Part shown: positions 17,336 through 26,338 of the stretch, piece after piece
How positions within the stretch are numbered: position 1 is the stretch's first letter
Layout of the letters: each line of letters opens with the position of its first letter
Source: Mycobacterium nebraskense
GTDB lineage: Bacteria > Actinomycetota > Actinomycetes > Mycobacteriales > Mycobacteriaceae
Length of the DNA stretch: 64,000 bases
Reading direction: 5' to 3'
Assembly (NCBI RefSeq): GCF_002102255.1
Contig: NZ_LQPH01000161.1
Location: 1-64,000 of the forward strand
The notes under the pieces: generated by a model
Told to the model about the DNA's origin: nothing
The model's database searches: none
What the model saw: the letters and a program-made list of their open reading frames with translations, nothing else
Position numbers and translations under genes: made by a program

Positions 17336-18829
17336 GTGGTGTTTGTATGGTCTCCAGTCGTGATCTTGAGCTTTTTCTCGTCGCAGGGCTGGCAGTCCTG
17401 GGGTGTCGAGCACCGGCCGGTGATCCCAGAGGGGATGCCGGTGCTGATCGATGACGACTTGCTGTTCGAGGACGGCCCGGCCGTGCCGCGGCCGACGACG
17501 GTGATCAATCGGTGGTTGCGGCTGCTTCCGGCCAGCGGGGCTCCGGCGCCGAGTTCGTGGGAGAACTACGCGCGGGCGGTCAAGGAATGGACGGAATTCC
17601 TCGCCGAACACGGTGTGGGCCTGTTCGATTCGCGAGACCGGCTCAAGGCAGGGCTGAGCCGATACGCCGAGCACCGCGCCGCCGGAGCAATCCGGGCGAG
17701 ATTCGCGGCGACCACGTGGGCGCAGCACATGAGCATCCTGTCGCTGTTCTACCGGTGGGCGATGGACGAGGGATACGCCGAGGCGGAGCCGTTCACCTAC
17801 CGATCCGCGCGAGCGGTCTTCGCCGGCACCGGCCGCGATGTCCGGGTGAACTTGGCGGTGCGCCGCACCCCGAAACCGCATGTGACCATCAAGTATTTGG
17901 AGCCGGACTTCACCGACCTGTTCCGGAAGGGGTTGCGCGGTTTGGCGCCGGATGGCACCCGCGACACCGGGTTCGCGGGCCGGGAGATGACCCGCAACGC
18001 CGCGATCGGGGACCTCGCGCTGGCGACCGGGTTGCGGCTGGGCGAGTTCACACATCTGCTGCCGTGGGAAATCCCGGCTCTGCCGCCGGCGCCGACGGTG
18101 ATCCCGATCCCGTTTCCGGTGCCTGCGGGAATCACCAAGGGCCGCAAGTTCAGAACCACCTGGATCTCCTACGACGCCTTGGCCGGGCTGCACGACTACC
18201 TGCAGCTCGACCGCGCTGCCGTCACCGACGGATCGGCCTGGCGGCCACCACGACGCCGGGGCGAACCGCTGCAGGTCACCGAACCGGACGCCCGTGGCGG
18301 CCGGATCAACGGCGTCCGCCGGTCCTGGGAGTCGCTCACCCCGGCCGAGCGACGGCGGCTGGTGGCACCCGAGGGCGGGTCGTGCCTGCTAGCGGTGAAG
18401 GGTGATGGTGGCCCGTTCACGGCGTGGGCGACGGTGTTCGAACGCACCTCCGACCGGATCCGCGCACGGTTCGAACCACGGTTCCCGCACGTCCACCCGC
18501 ACCGACTCCGCCACTCGTTCTCGATGCAGACGCTGGAATATCTGGTGACCGGCTATTACCGACAGGCAGCGAAGCTGGTATGCGACACCGACGCCGACGC
18601 AGCGCTGGTGTTCTACCTGACCAAGGCCGACCCGCTGCTGGTGCTGCGCGATTTGCTCGGGCATTCCACGGTTCTGACGACCGAGAAATACCTGAAACGT
18701 CTTGATACGACGCGGATTTACCGGCAAGCCTACGAAACCGCCGGAGCCGCAGCGGGACTCACCGAGGATACCGCCGCACAGCGGGAAGCCGACGCCGAGT
18801 TCGACGACGACACCGAAGAGGAGCTGTGA
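17336..18829 (+). CDS. Tyrosine recombinase A of the inner element (497 aa)
   Basis: N-terminal SAM-like core-binding domain (SWENYARAVKEWTEFLAEHG near residue 70) and a full catalytic domain: TGLRLGEF (Arg), HPHRLRHSF (His-x-x-Arg-His) and DLLGHSTVLTTEKYL (His and Tyr nucleophile). It ends in an acidic tail (EFDDDTEEEL). The start at GTG 17336 is uncertain; ATG 17435 is an alternative, but residues before it (GWQSWGVEHRPVIPEG) look like genuine family sequence. The stop overlaps the next start as TGATG. This is the best-preserved recombinase of the set. Confidence 0.88.
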   Translation: MVFVWSPVVILSFFSSQGWQSWGVEHRPVIPEGMPVLIDDDLLFEDGPAVPRPTTVINRWLRLLPASGAPAPSSWENYARAVKEWTEFLAEHGVGLFDSRDRLKAGLSRYAEHRAAGAIRARFAATTWAQHMSILSLFYRWAMDEGYAEAEPFTYRSARAVFAGTGRDVRVNLAVRRTPKPHVTIKYLEPDFTDLFRKGLRGLAPDGTRDTGFAGREMTRNAAIGDLALATGLRLGEFTHLLPWEIPALPPAPTVIPIPFPVPAGITKGRKFRTTWISYDALAGLHDYLQLDRAAVTDGSAWRPPRRRGEPLQVTEPDARGGRINGVRRSWESLTPAERRRLVAPEGGSCLLAVKGDGGPFTAWATVFERTSDRIRARFEPRFPHVHPHRLRHSFSMQTLEYLVTGYYRQAAKLVCDTDADAALVFYLTKADPLLVLRDLLGHSTVLTTEKYLKRLDTTRIYRQAYETAGAAAGLTEDTAAQREADAEFDDDTEEEL

Positions 18830-20553
18830 TGCCGACGACGGTGCTCGATGATCCGCTGCGTTTGGCCTGCGTGTTCAGCGACGGCAGCAGAGCTGCATTC
18901 GATCTCACGGGGTTGCCGAACCCCGGGTTGGTGCGTGATCTGGCCACCGGGTTGGTGGAGCTGATCCATCCTCACGGCAGCGTCGATACTGCTGGCACCG
19001 TCGACCAGTACGTGCGTGGGTTGCACAGGATGGTGCGAACACTTTCTGATCAGGGTTTCACCGGCGGTGTCGGCGATCTGCGGCGCGGACAGCTGGCGCA
19101 GTTCTGGATGGCGGGCCCGAACTGGCTGGAGGCGCTGACTCGGTACTTGGTGGAAGGTTATGCGCGATCCGGCGGCCGTCTCGGCGAGGGGGTGCTGGAG
19201 CTGGCCGCAGGGCGGCACTTCAACATTCAGCGCAATCGGCGCCCGTTGCCGCCCTATTCCGAGGGCGCATGGCAGCGGCTGACCATGGCCTGCCGACAGC
19301 AGGTCGACGACTCCTACGCGGCACATCGGCGCGCGCTGGCGTCCGCCGCCGGAGGGCGGCATCCGGGCACGGGTGCGTGGACTCATCAGAACTTCTGCTG
19401 GCTGTTGTCGACACTCGGCCCGCTTGGCAGCAGCGAAGCTGCTGAGGAAATTGGCATGTCCATCAACGTTTTCCGTCATCGAGGAGTCATCGCTGTCTTC
19501 CACGAGGCTGCGCTGGCGATGTTCCCGCATCTCGAGGTCGTGATCGCCTACCGGCTGCTGTTCGGGATCTATTCCGGCATCGTCCCCGACGGCATCGCCG
19601 ACTTGGACATCGGGGACATCGACTGGGCCGGGGATTCGACTGTTCTGCTGTCCTATATCAAACGGCGCACCGCCGCCGAGAGCGCGACGTTGCCGCGGCC
19701 GGCGGTGCGGTTGCTCGAGCAGTGGCTGGCGCACTCGGCGCTGTTGCGCAGCTTCGTGCCGCCGGACGAGCGCACCACGCTGTGGTTGGGGATGAGCCAG
19801 CCCGGCTACTCCCGCCGCCTCGATGACGTGAACCGGTCCGCGATTGGCCGGTGGATGCGCCGCCATGGCATCGTCGGCGACGACGGTCAGCCGATGAAAC
19901 TGCACCGGTCCCGCATCCGCACCACCCATCACGCGATGCGGGACAAGAAGTCCTGGACCGGGAATGCGCGCGCCACGATCGACCCGAACCACACGCCCGC
20001 GGTCGAGGGTGACCACTACCTGTCGGCGACGACTCCCGGTCAACGCCACGCCGTCGAGACGATCATCGCCGACGCCCAGCACGACATCCTCCGCCGCGCG
20101 CACCCTCCGGCCGTGATCACCGAGGAAGACGCGGCGGCGCTCGCCGAGGGTTACCCGCAGCTGCTGGCGGTGATGAAGCTCGACGAAGGCGTGCTCGCCG
20201 AGCTGGTCGGTGGCGCGCGGGATGTGTTCACCGCAGCCTGCGCCGATCAGCTGGCCGGGTTACACGGGCCGGCAGGCAAACCATGCCCGGCACGTCCCTG
20301 GGTCTGCCTGCTCTGCCCGCTGGCGGTGTTCGCTCCGCGGCACGCAGTGAACCTGCTGCGGCTCAAGGCATTCTTCTCGCGCCAGTGGCAGCAGATGCCC
20401 GCCGCCCACTTCATGACCGTCTTCGGCCCCTACGCCGCCCGGATCGACCAGATCCTCGACCGCTTCGACCCCGCCGAACTCGCTGTCGCAGCCGCACGCG
20501 TCACCGACAGCGACGACGAAATCCCCTTGCGCCCAGAGGAACGCACCGCATGA
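18829..20553 (+). CDS. Recombinase-like protein B of the inner element (574 aa)
   Basis: Second gene of the operon, starting at ATG 18829 directly on the upstream TGA. It has the layout of a large integrase-like protein: an N-terminal helical region (TVDQYVRGLHRMVRTL), a central domain (VVIAYRLLFGIYSGIVPDGIADLDIGDIDW) and a C-terminal region with LHRSRIRTTHHA and HTPAVEGDHYLSATTPGQ, where the last boxes of a tyrosine recombinase would be. A Cys motif CLLC lies near residue 495. The catalytic residues are less canonical than in protein A, so it may be structural or have divergent chemistry. Such partner recombinases are essential in Tn554-type systems (family knowledge). Confidence 0.75.
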   Translation: MPTTVLDDPLRLACVFSDGSRAAFDLTGLPNPGLVRDLATGLVELIHPHGSVDTAGTVDQYVRGLHRMVRTLSDQGFTGGVGDLRRGQLAQFWMAGPNWLEALTRYLVEGYARSGGRLGEGVLELAAGRHFNIQRNRRPLPPYSEGAWQRLTMACRQQVDDSYAAHRRALASAAGGRHPGTGAWTHQNFCWLLSTLGPLGSSEAAEEIGMSINVFRHRGVIAVFHEAALAMFPHLEVVIAYRLLFGIYSGIVPDGIADLDIGDIDWAGDSTVLLSYIKRRTAAESATLPRPAVRLLEQWLAHSALLRSFVPPDERTTLWLGMSQPGYSRRLDDVNRSAIGRWMRRHGIVGDDGQPMKLHRSRIRTTHHAMRDKKSWTGNARATIDPNHTPAVEGDHYLSATTPGQRHAVETIIADAQHDILRRAHPPAVITEEDAAALAEGYPQLLAVMKLDEGVLAELVGGARDVFTAACADQLAGLHGPAGKPCPARPWVCLLCPLAVFAPRHAVNLLRLKAFFSRQWQQMPAAHFMTVFGPYAARIDQILDRFDPAELAVAAARVTDSDDEIPLRPEERTA

Positions 20554-22751
20554 CGAGCACAATCGCGACCGCAGCACCCGGCGTTCAACCACGGTCGCCG
20601 TTCACCGGCGCGGACATCTGCCGCGACGCCGGGCTCACGCTGCCGGGCGGCACGCCACGACCGGTATTCGACGACGACCTGTGGGATTTCACCGACGTGG
20701 TCGGGCTCCCGGTCCAAATGGCCCTTTACCGACGCCGATTCGACTTCACCACCATCACCGACACCCGCTGGCGGCTGGTCGCCAAGGAGCTGATCCTGGC
20801 GCTGCTGGCCCCGAATCACAATGCCGTGGTCCGTCTGCCACGCGCCTACCGCACCCCACTGCATCTGACCAGCTGCTACAGCCGCCTCTACGAGGCCGGC
20901 AAGTTCTTCGGCTGGCTCGATCAGCGGGGCATCACTGCCCTCACCGAGCTCGACACCCACCTCTGCGAGGAATACCTGGCGTTCCGACGCTACGTGATCG
21001 ACCCCGACGGCGTCATCGTTGGCGAGCAGAGCCCAGGCGTCCGGCGCGCAGCCGCGCAGATGATCGTCGATCTGGTCGACTACCGTGACCTGTTCACCGC
21101 CGACCGGGTTCCGGCCGATCTGCGCCCCTGGGGCGGCGCAACAGCATCCGCGGTCGCCGAAATGCCTTCTGGTCGCGACGGAAACAAGACACCTGCCGTT
21201 CCTGCCGAAGTGCTGCAGCCGATGCTGGCCGCGGCCCTGCACCTGGTGCAGATCCTCGGCCCGCACGTTGTCGAGCTGAACGAGCAGATCCGCAAGATCG
21301 ACCGTGTCTGGGCTACCGGAGCCCCCGGGCTTCGTCACGGCTCCCCGGCGATGGTCAGCGACATCACGATGCTGCTGGCCGACCACAGGGCGACCGACAC
21401 ACCGCTGCCGATGCTCGAAGAACACGACGTCAACCGCAGACTCAAGGCTGGCTGGGACGCGAACGACCCGCTGCTGCCGGTCTCCACCGGGACCCTGGCG
21501 CGGCAGGCCGGATACGTCCAGTTCTGGGCGAAATGGATGCCCACACTGCGCAAACCGCTGATCGACACCCTCAACACCGTCGGAGTCGAGAAGATCTTCG
21601 GCCGCAACGCCGCCGAAGTCCCGGCCGCCGATGGTGCGACCTTGCTGCCTTGGACACTGCCAGTGCACCGGTCCGAAGCGGTCGCCATGGTCGGCATCGC
21701 CCGCACCGCAGCGATCGTTGTCCTGGCTGGCGCGTCCGGAATGCGGGCCAGTGAGCTGATGGAACTGCGGGTCGGCTGCCGCCGGGTCGAGGAACCGATC
21801 TCCGGCCTGAAGTGCTATCGCATCGCCAGCAAAATCATCAAAGGTCAGGGCCTCGGCGGCACCGACGACGAATGGGTCGTCATCGAACCGGTCCACCGCG
21901 CGATCGAACTCATCGAGCAGCTCCACGACGACCCGCGTGACGGTGTTCTCCTGCTGTCCCGGTTCAGCTTCCGAGTCCGCTACCTCTGGTTCCGCGCCTG
22001 GGTGAATTCCCCGGCCGGAGCCCGTCTCGGACTCGTCCCGATCCCCGACGAACCAGTAGCACTGCGTATGCTCAGAAGAACGGTTGCCCTGGAGATGGCT
22101 TACCGGCCTGGCGGTGTCCTCGCCGCAAAACTGCACCTCAAACATATCGCCGCGGCGACAACGGAAGGCTACGCGGCTCGACCGGGCGGCGCTCAAGCAG
22201 AGTTGCTGGCCGAGGTCAACAAGCTCGAGGCCGACCACATACTCAAGCTCGTGCTGGCCGAGTTCCGCAACTACCAGCAAGGCATCCTGCCCGCCGGACC
22301 CGGCGCCCGCAGCCTGACCGAATTCTTCGCCACCATCGACACCGACCCGAACACCAAAGCCACTGCGGCGCCGAAGATCCAGCGCAACGACCGCGACATC
22401 CTCAACCTGCTGTCCAAACGCGCCACGGCGCTGCACCTCGGCCCAGCGAACTACTGCTGGTTCACCGACCCCTCCCGCGCGCTCTGCCTGAAACTTGCAG
22501 GCACCCTGACCGCGGACCGGCCGATGATCGGCATGTGTGACTCCGCACGCTGCCCGCAGGCCACCCACCACCAGCACCACCGGCCCGTCTGGGCCGAGCA
22601 CGCCGAACGCACCAAAACCTTCCTCGGCCAACTCGGCAAAACCCGAACCGCCGAACGCGCTCGTCTGCAGGCCGACTACGACCGCGCCGTCCAGGTCATC
22701 ACCAGCATCGACACTGCCACAGGAACCAGCGCACCCGAGGAACAGGCATGA
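20550..22751 (+). CDS. Tyrosine recombinase-like protein C of the inner element (733 aa)
   Basis: Third gene, ATG 20550 overlapping the previous stop by ATGA. Residues 1-330 form the N-terminal DNA-binding part. The catalytic domain is centred on ASGMRASELMELRVGC (Arg, about residue 400). Further on, LRMLRRTVALEMAYRPGG replaces the usual H-x-x-R box, and HLKHIAAATTEGYAARPG supplies a His and Tyr in the right order. Late Cys residues (MCDSARCPQATHH) could bind metal. A 733-residue opposite-strand open frame across the same region is a GC-rich shadow. The domain order suggests the TnpB-like partner. Confidence 0.8.
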   Translation: MTSTIATAAPGVQPRSPFTGADICRDAGLTLPGGTPRPVFDDDLWDFTDVVGLPVQMALYRRRFDFTTITDTRWRLVAKELILALLAPNHNAVVRLPRAYRTPLHLTSCYSRLYEAGKFFGWLDQRGITALTELDTHLCEEYLAFRRYVIDPDGVIVGEQSPGVRRAAAQMIVDLVDYRDLFTADRVPADLRPWGGATASAVAEMPSGRDGNKTPAVPAEVLQPMLAAALHLVQILGPHVVELNEQIRKIDRVWATGAPGLRHGSPAMVSDITMLLADHRATDTPLPMLEEHDVNRRLKAGWDANDPLLPVSTGTLARQAGYVQFWAKWMPTLRKPLIDTLNTVGVEKIFGRNAAEVPAADGATLLPWTLPVHRSEAVAMVGIARTAAIVVLAGASGMRASELMELRVGCRRVEEPISGLKCYRIASKIIKGQGLGGTDDEWVVIEPVHRAIELIEQLHDDPRDGVLLLSRFSFRVRYLWFRAWVNSPAGARLGLVPIPDEPVALRMLRRTVALEMAYRPGGVLAAKLHLKHIAAATTEGYAARPGGAQAELLAEVNKLEADHILKLVLAEFRNYQQGILPAGPGARSLTEFFATIDTDPNTKATAAPKIQRNDRDILNLLSKRATALHLGPANYCWFTDPSRALCLKLAGTLTADRPMIGMCDSARCPQATHHQHHRPVWAEHAERTKTFLGQLGKTRTAERARLQADYDRAVQVITSIDTATGTSAPEEQA

Positions 22752-23218
22752 GAATCACTGCCGCCCAACGCATCCACAACGAGAACCGCATCCGCGCCGC
22801 CATGGACCGGCTTCTGCGCGGCGAGATCTCACCCGGCGGCAACTGCGATATCAAGACCCTCGCACTATCAGCCGGGGTCGACCGCACCGCCTTCTACGGC
22901 ACCCGGCCCTACGCACACCTACGCGCCGAATTCGAGCACCGCCTCCAGCAGCTTCAGCAGGCCGGAGAAACCCCGGACCCGAAAACCGCACAGATCGAAC
23001 GCCTCAAGACGGAGGTCGAGAAGCTGAAAAACAACCTCGCCCACGTCAACTCGACAATCCAGGAGCTCACCAACTTCCGAAGCCAGGCCCTGGCCCGGAT
23101 CGCTGCCCAGCACGACGAGATCCTTCGGCTCCGCACGGCCAACGACCCGGCGGCAGGCATCACCCGCCTCGCGTCGAATCGCCCGAAATACCAGCAGAGG
23201 GTAATGGGACCATGCTGA
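22748..23218 (+). CDS. DUF6262/TnpC-like HTH and coiled-coil helper of the inner element (156 aa)
   Basis: ATGA overlap with gene C. The N-terminal half has an HTH (CDIKTLALSAGVDRTAFYG) and the C-terminal half a long coiled coil (IERLKTEVEKLKNNLAHVNSTIQEL). The architecture matches the small third protein of Tn554-like transposons, which orients or assists insertion (family knowledge). Its counterpart in the outer element is at 24024-24617. The tail reads RPKYQQRVMGPC. Confidence 0.8.
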   Translation: MRITAAQRIHNENRIRAAMDRLLRGEISPGGNCDIKTLALSAGVDRTAFYGTRPYAHLRAEFEHRLQQLQQAGETPDPKTAQIERLKTEVEKLKNNLAHVNSTIQELTNFRSQALARIAAQHDEILRLRTANDPAAGITRLASNRPKYQQRVMGPC

Positions 23219-23359
23219 CCGACCCGGCAGTGACGTCCATCACAATCGGTTTCGCGTTATCGCCACACGAACGGCGATCAGCGTCACGAACTCCACGCCG
23301 AGAATCGGCCACGTCAAACGCAACACGAACCCGACCGCACACAGCCACTGCGGAGACAA

Positions 23360-24027
23360 GCCATTCCTACGCCCAACGCCACGCCGACGCCGGCATCCCG
23401 ATCGACGTCCTGGCCGAACTGCTCGATCACCGAAGCTATTCGGTGACCCGCCGCTACTACCGCATCGGCGAGGACCGCCGCCGCGACGCCGTCGACACGG
23501 TCACCACGCTCAGCTTCGACCGGCACGGCAACCGGATCTGGCGTGACGCACACGCCCTGCTGGACTCCGAGCGCGCCCGCCACGCCATCGGCGAGGTCGC
23601 CGTCCCCGACGGCACCTGCACCGAACCAACCAACGTCAAGGCCGGCGGCGGTGCCTGCCCGATCCGATTCCGCTGCGTCGGCTGCGATCACTTCCGCACC
23701 AACATCGCCTTCCTGCCCGACCTGCAGGCATACCTGGACGACCTGCTGCGCACCCGCGAACGGCTGGCCGCCACCATCGACGGAGTGGACGAATGGGCCC
23801 GCGCCGACGCCACCCCCACCGAGGAGGAGATCACCCGAATCCGGCGACTGATCAACAGGATCAAAGGCGACATCGCCGAACTCGACGACACGGAGCGAGC
23901 GCAGATCAACGACGCGGTCGCCATCGTGCGTCGTCATCGTGCGGCCCACACGGTCCCGCTCGGCATGCCCACCCTCGCCGCCACCCCACCCGCACCAGCA
24001 ACCCCCGCTTCGGAGGCCACCGCATGA
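23360..24027 (+). pseudogene. TnpB-like recombinase, 3' part (after the inner element)
   Basis: The frame resumes with HSYAQRHADAGIPIDVLAELLDHRSYSVTRRYYRI, the C-terminal catalytic boxes (His, Arg, late His and Tyr) missing from the 5' part at 15421-17256. A Cys cluster (CPIRFRCVGCDHF) and a helical region follow. It has no start of its own; longer open frames extending back into the inner element are chance. The stop overlaps the helper gene start (ATGA). Confidence 0.78.
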
Positions 24028-24617
24028 CCACAACCACCGACACCACGTCGAATCACACACGCGCACAATCTGTCTCGTCGAGCACACGCACCCGATCGAT
24101 GCTCGACGGCCGTCGCGGCGACTCGATGCGCCGACGCCGGCGCGTGCTGGCCGCGATCGACCAAGCCGCAGCCGCCGGCGACCGGCTCAGCGCGGCCGCG
24201 ATCGCTCGTGCGGCCGGAGTCGACCGCACATTCCTCTATCGGTACCGCGACCTACTCGAGAAAATCCATGCGCTGCAAACAGATCCAGTCCCCGACGAAC
24301 ACACCGGCCCCACGGTCACCCAAGCCTCACTGCAGGCCGACCTGCTCGCCGCCCACGAACGCGCCGCCCGGCTCAACGCCCGCATCCGCCAACTCGAGCA
24401 GCGGCTCTCCCAAGCACTCGGCGAACAAACATGGCGCGAGTCCGGGCTCGACGCCCCAACCGACATCGATGCACTCCACCAACGGATCACCCATCTCGAA
24501 CAGCAGGTCCTCGACCAACAACAACAACTCGACGAACGCGACGAAGACCTCGCCGCCGCCCGCGCTACCAACCGCGAACTCATGGCCCGACTCAACGCGC
24601 CAGGCCGGCCCCGCTGA
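24024..24617 (+). CDS. DUF6262/TnpC-like helper of the outer element (197 aa)
   Basis: Ser/Thr-rich leader, then RRRRRVLAAIDQAAAAGDRLSAAAIARAAGVDRTFLYRYRDL (HTH), followed by two long coiled-coil stretches (AHERAARLNARIRQLEQRL and HLEQQVLDQQQQLDERDEDL). Same layout as the 22748-23218 protein but diverged, in keeping with two separate elements. Starts at ATG 24024 over the tnpB stop. The 100 bp between its stop and the element end at 24730 contain no gene. Confidence 0.8.
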   Translation: MTTTTDTTSNHTRAQSVSSSTRTRSMLDGRRGDSMRRRRRVLAAIDQAAAAGDRLSAAAIARAAGVDRTFLYRYRDLLEKIHALQTDPVPDEHTGPTVTQASLQADLLAAHERAARLNARIRQLEQRLSQALGEQTWRESGLDAPTDIDALHQRITHLEQQVLDQQQQLDERDEDLAAARATNRELMARLNAPGRPR

Positions 24618-24730
24618 AACCGCGAGTCGACTTGCACCACACCTGTTGCAGCAGATAGCATCCCAACATCAGCTTCTGAACTGCACAAACTCAGAGAATC
24701 ACGCCGCTGCATCTGGTTGAGCCCCGGAGA

Positions 24731-25322
24731 GCAGCCCATACGCGTAGACGGTCTTCAGCAGCGTCGAGTCCCGCAACGCTGACAACGCTCCCTTGCGGTG
24801 GCGAAGTCGCGCCTGATCTACCAAGCCATCGGCGGCATCGAAGAGCTCTTGAACCTCGTCATAGCTCAGCGGGCGCCGTCCCGGCCGCCCCTCAAACTCG
24901 TTGACGTGACGCACGGTGTTCCAGTCATGCAGGATCTGTGCCGGGGCCTGCCCGAACCGCTCAGCGCACAAAGACGCCCATCCATATCGCGTGTCAGTAA
25001 CGAAGTCGCCGAACAACCGCAATGCGTTTTGGTATCCCCGTACCGTCGAGTCAGCTTTTGGCTCCGCACCGGAAAGCAGTTGGGAGAAAAACGCATCCGC
25101 GTCATCTGCTTGCCACTGCCAGGGATACGTCCCGGTGAACTCGGCGAAACGGCGCACCACGCTCGCCCGCGCCTGCACCGTCGGTGGCTTGCACACCCGG
25201 GCTCGCTGCTGATCAGCCCAGCCAGACAGCATCGCGGTGAAGACCGTGGCTTCTGGATCCAACGGAAGCACTTTCGACACCAGCGACAGCGCTGCTGACC
25301 CCGGCAACTCGACGCCCACCAT
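24731..25322 (-). pseudogene. 5' half of the split tyrosine integrase
   Basis: ATG 25322. Encodes the N-terminal SAM-like domain (TVQARASVVRRFAEFTGTYPWQW, TVRGYQNALRLFGDFV) and the start of the catalytic domain up to LLKTVYAYGL, then runs into the outer Tn554-like element and stops at 24699 with the foreign tail SGAQPDAAA. The catalytic half is at 13577-14109. Originally about 370 residues and first gene of an integrase-regulator-zinc-ribbon operon. Confidence 0.8.
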
Positions 25323-25816
25323 CCTGTTGTACTAGATGCGACAATGATGCGCCAGACGTAAGTGTCGAGACAGCACCCTTTCTGAGGTGTGATCCGATGT
25401 CCGCGGGACGCGCTTTACTGGGCGCTATACTCGCTCTCAACCGAGCAATTATGTTGCAGCAGATGCAATTCCGCTCGTCCTGCGGCAGAAGTGAGTACGG
25501 TGCATCGACCCGCAAGTGCACTGAACTAGTCCGACAAGCACCCTGTTGGCGCCAAGCGTCGCCTCACACCGCCCACAGCGCCCCGGCCAGGGTTCTTCCC
25601 AGCCCCGAGCAGTGCGCCGCAGCCGCATACGGTGAAGCAATCCGGCCGACGTGCGGGCCCGTCTTAGCCAGCGTGATACCCGGGGCCAACATCGTCGCCG
25701 TCTACTGGGCGATGCATACCGCCGTCTATCGGCTGGATCGCATCCACCCCGTTCCCACAGCAGCGCAGCACGACCGGCAGTACTCGCCGGCTAAATCACC
25801 AACAGTGCTTACACCC
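25323..25816. other. Intergenic region with the integrase-cassette promoter; no gene supported
   Basis: Less GC-rich around 25325-25480 than its surroundings, in keeping with a promoter for the leftward integrase operon. Open frames here (for example 25397-25930 on the plus strand) have Pro/Ser/His-rich low-complexity translations and no start signal, so I reject them. Confidence 0.4.
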
Positions 25817-26329
25817 TCACCACAACATCGGCATATCACCGAGGCGCGCCGCCTCCACTGCGGCCCGATCCCAGCCGCGTTCCCGCAACACCGTGTGCAA
25901 CGCGACCGAGCGCTCCCGCCGAGCCCATAACCCATCACTGGGAATCGACCTGCGGCCTCCTCCGCGCCGCATCCGGGCCATTCGTCGCATATTTTCACTC
26001 TGAGTGCCGATTACCACATGCTGGAATGTCGCCTCGGCCGCACAGACTTTCACGCACAGCGGGCTATCGCACTCGTGCAGGCCCAACTCGTCTGGCTGAA
26101 GGAGCACACTGAGTCGACGCGCCAGCGCGTACCGGTGCGGCCGCACGCAAATCCCTTTACCCCCACGGTAAATGAAGAACCGGCCATATCCGTCTTTACC
26201 GATAGCCCCCGTGAAAAAATCGCAGTCGTCAGCGCCGGGTCCTTGCACCACGTCGGAGTCAAAGCGCCGGCATTCGTCGGCGTGCACAACAGGATCGACC
26301 CACAGCGGCATCCCCAGATGAACACGCAC
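25817..26329 (-). CDS. HNH-like endonuclease or zinc-binding-loop protein (170 aa)
   Basis: The central motif (GYGRFFIYRGG, then VRPHRYALARRL, LHECDSPLCVKV, and HVVIGTQSENMRRMARMRRGGGR) follows the pattern of small phage and actinobacterial HNH/zinc-binding-loop nucleases. It has a structural Cys pair, a His in the LHECD turn, and an Asn-Met-x-x-Met helix near the catalytic end. The start at GTG 26329 is tentative. It follows the Ala-rich gene by 9 bp and is probably cotranscribed. It could act in plasmid maintenance or as a homing-type nuclease; the role is not known. Confidence 0.6.
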   Translation of the reverse strand: MRVHLGMPLWVDPVVHADECRRFDSDVVQGPGADDCDFFTGAIGKDGYGRFFIYRGGKGICVRPHRYALARRLSVLLQPDELGLHECDSPLCVKVCAAEATFQHVVIGTQSENMRRMARMRRGGGRRSIPSDGLWARRERSVALHTVLRERGWDRAAVEAARLGDMPMLW

Positions 26330-26338
26330 GCGCCCACG

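Larger units (their letters stand above)
17257..23359 (+). mobile_element. Inner element: four-gene tyrosine-recombinase transposon (6.1 kb), apparently intact
   Basis: Bounded by a 10-bp inverted repeat with one mismatch: TTGTCCCCGC at 17257-17266 and GCGGAGACAA at 23350-23359. It sits precisely inside the outer element's tnpB, between the codons for YRH and SYAQRH. It carries three different large tyrosine-recombinase-type genes and a short HTH/coiled-coil gene, all on the plus strand with TGATG or ATGA overlaps. No passenger gene is present. The organisation recalls both Tn554 (TnpABC) and 'recombinase in trio' elements. Confidence 0.8.
14111..24730 (+). mobile_element. Tn554-like element (outer) inserted in an integrase gene
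   Basis: The ends carry a 9-bp inverted repeat: TCTCCGGGG at 14111-14119 and CCCCGGAGA at 24722-24730. The interrupted integrase reads YAYGL at the right junction and GLRRQEA at the left, so joining them restores an uninterrupted coding sequence. The element encodes TnpA-like and TnpB-like tyrosine recombinases and a TnpC-like coiled-coil protein, all on the plus strand. Its tnpB is split by a second element (17257-23359), and tnpA and tnpB each carry a frameshift, so it is no longer autonomous. Confidence 0.75.

Noticed and set aside
18730..20103. 457-residue minus-strand open frame
   Set aside because: Antisense of recombinase genes A and B, low-complexity, no start signal; a product of high GC codon bias.
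20283..20549. N-terminal extension of recombinase C
   Set aside because: Overlaps gene B by about 270 bp in another frame; ATG 20550 in an ATGA overlap is the natural start.
20430..22631. 733-residue open frame on the minus strand
   Set aside because: Exact antisense of recombinase C; translation is Gly/Arg/His/Val-rich without domains, and the plus-strand gene has clear motifs and coupling.
22537..23359. Upstream part of a 496-residue plus-strand frame
   Set aside because: Only the portion from 23360 is genuine TnpB sequence; the earlier part is an out-of-frame reading of the helper gene of the inner element.
25397..25930. 177-residue plus-strand open frame
   Set aside because: Pro/Ser/His-rich, no ribosome-binding site, overlaps the HNH-like gene on the other strand.
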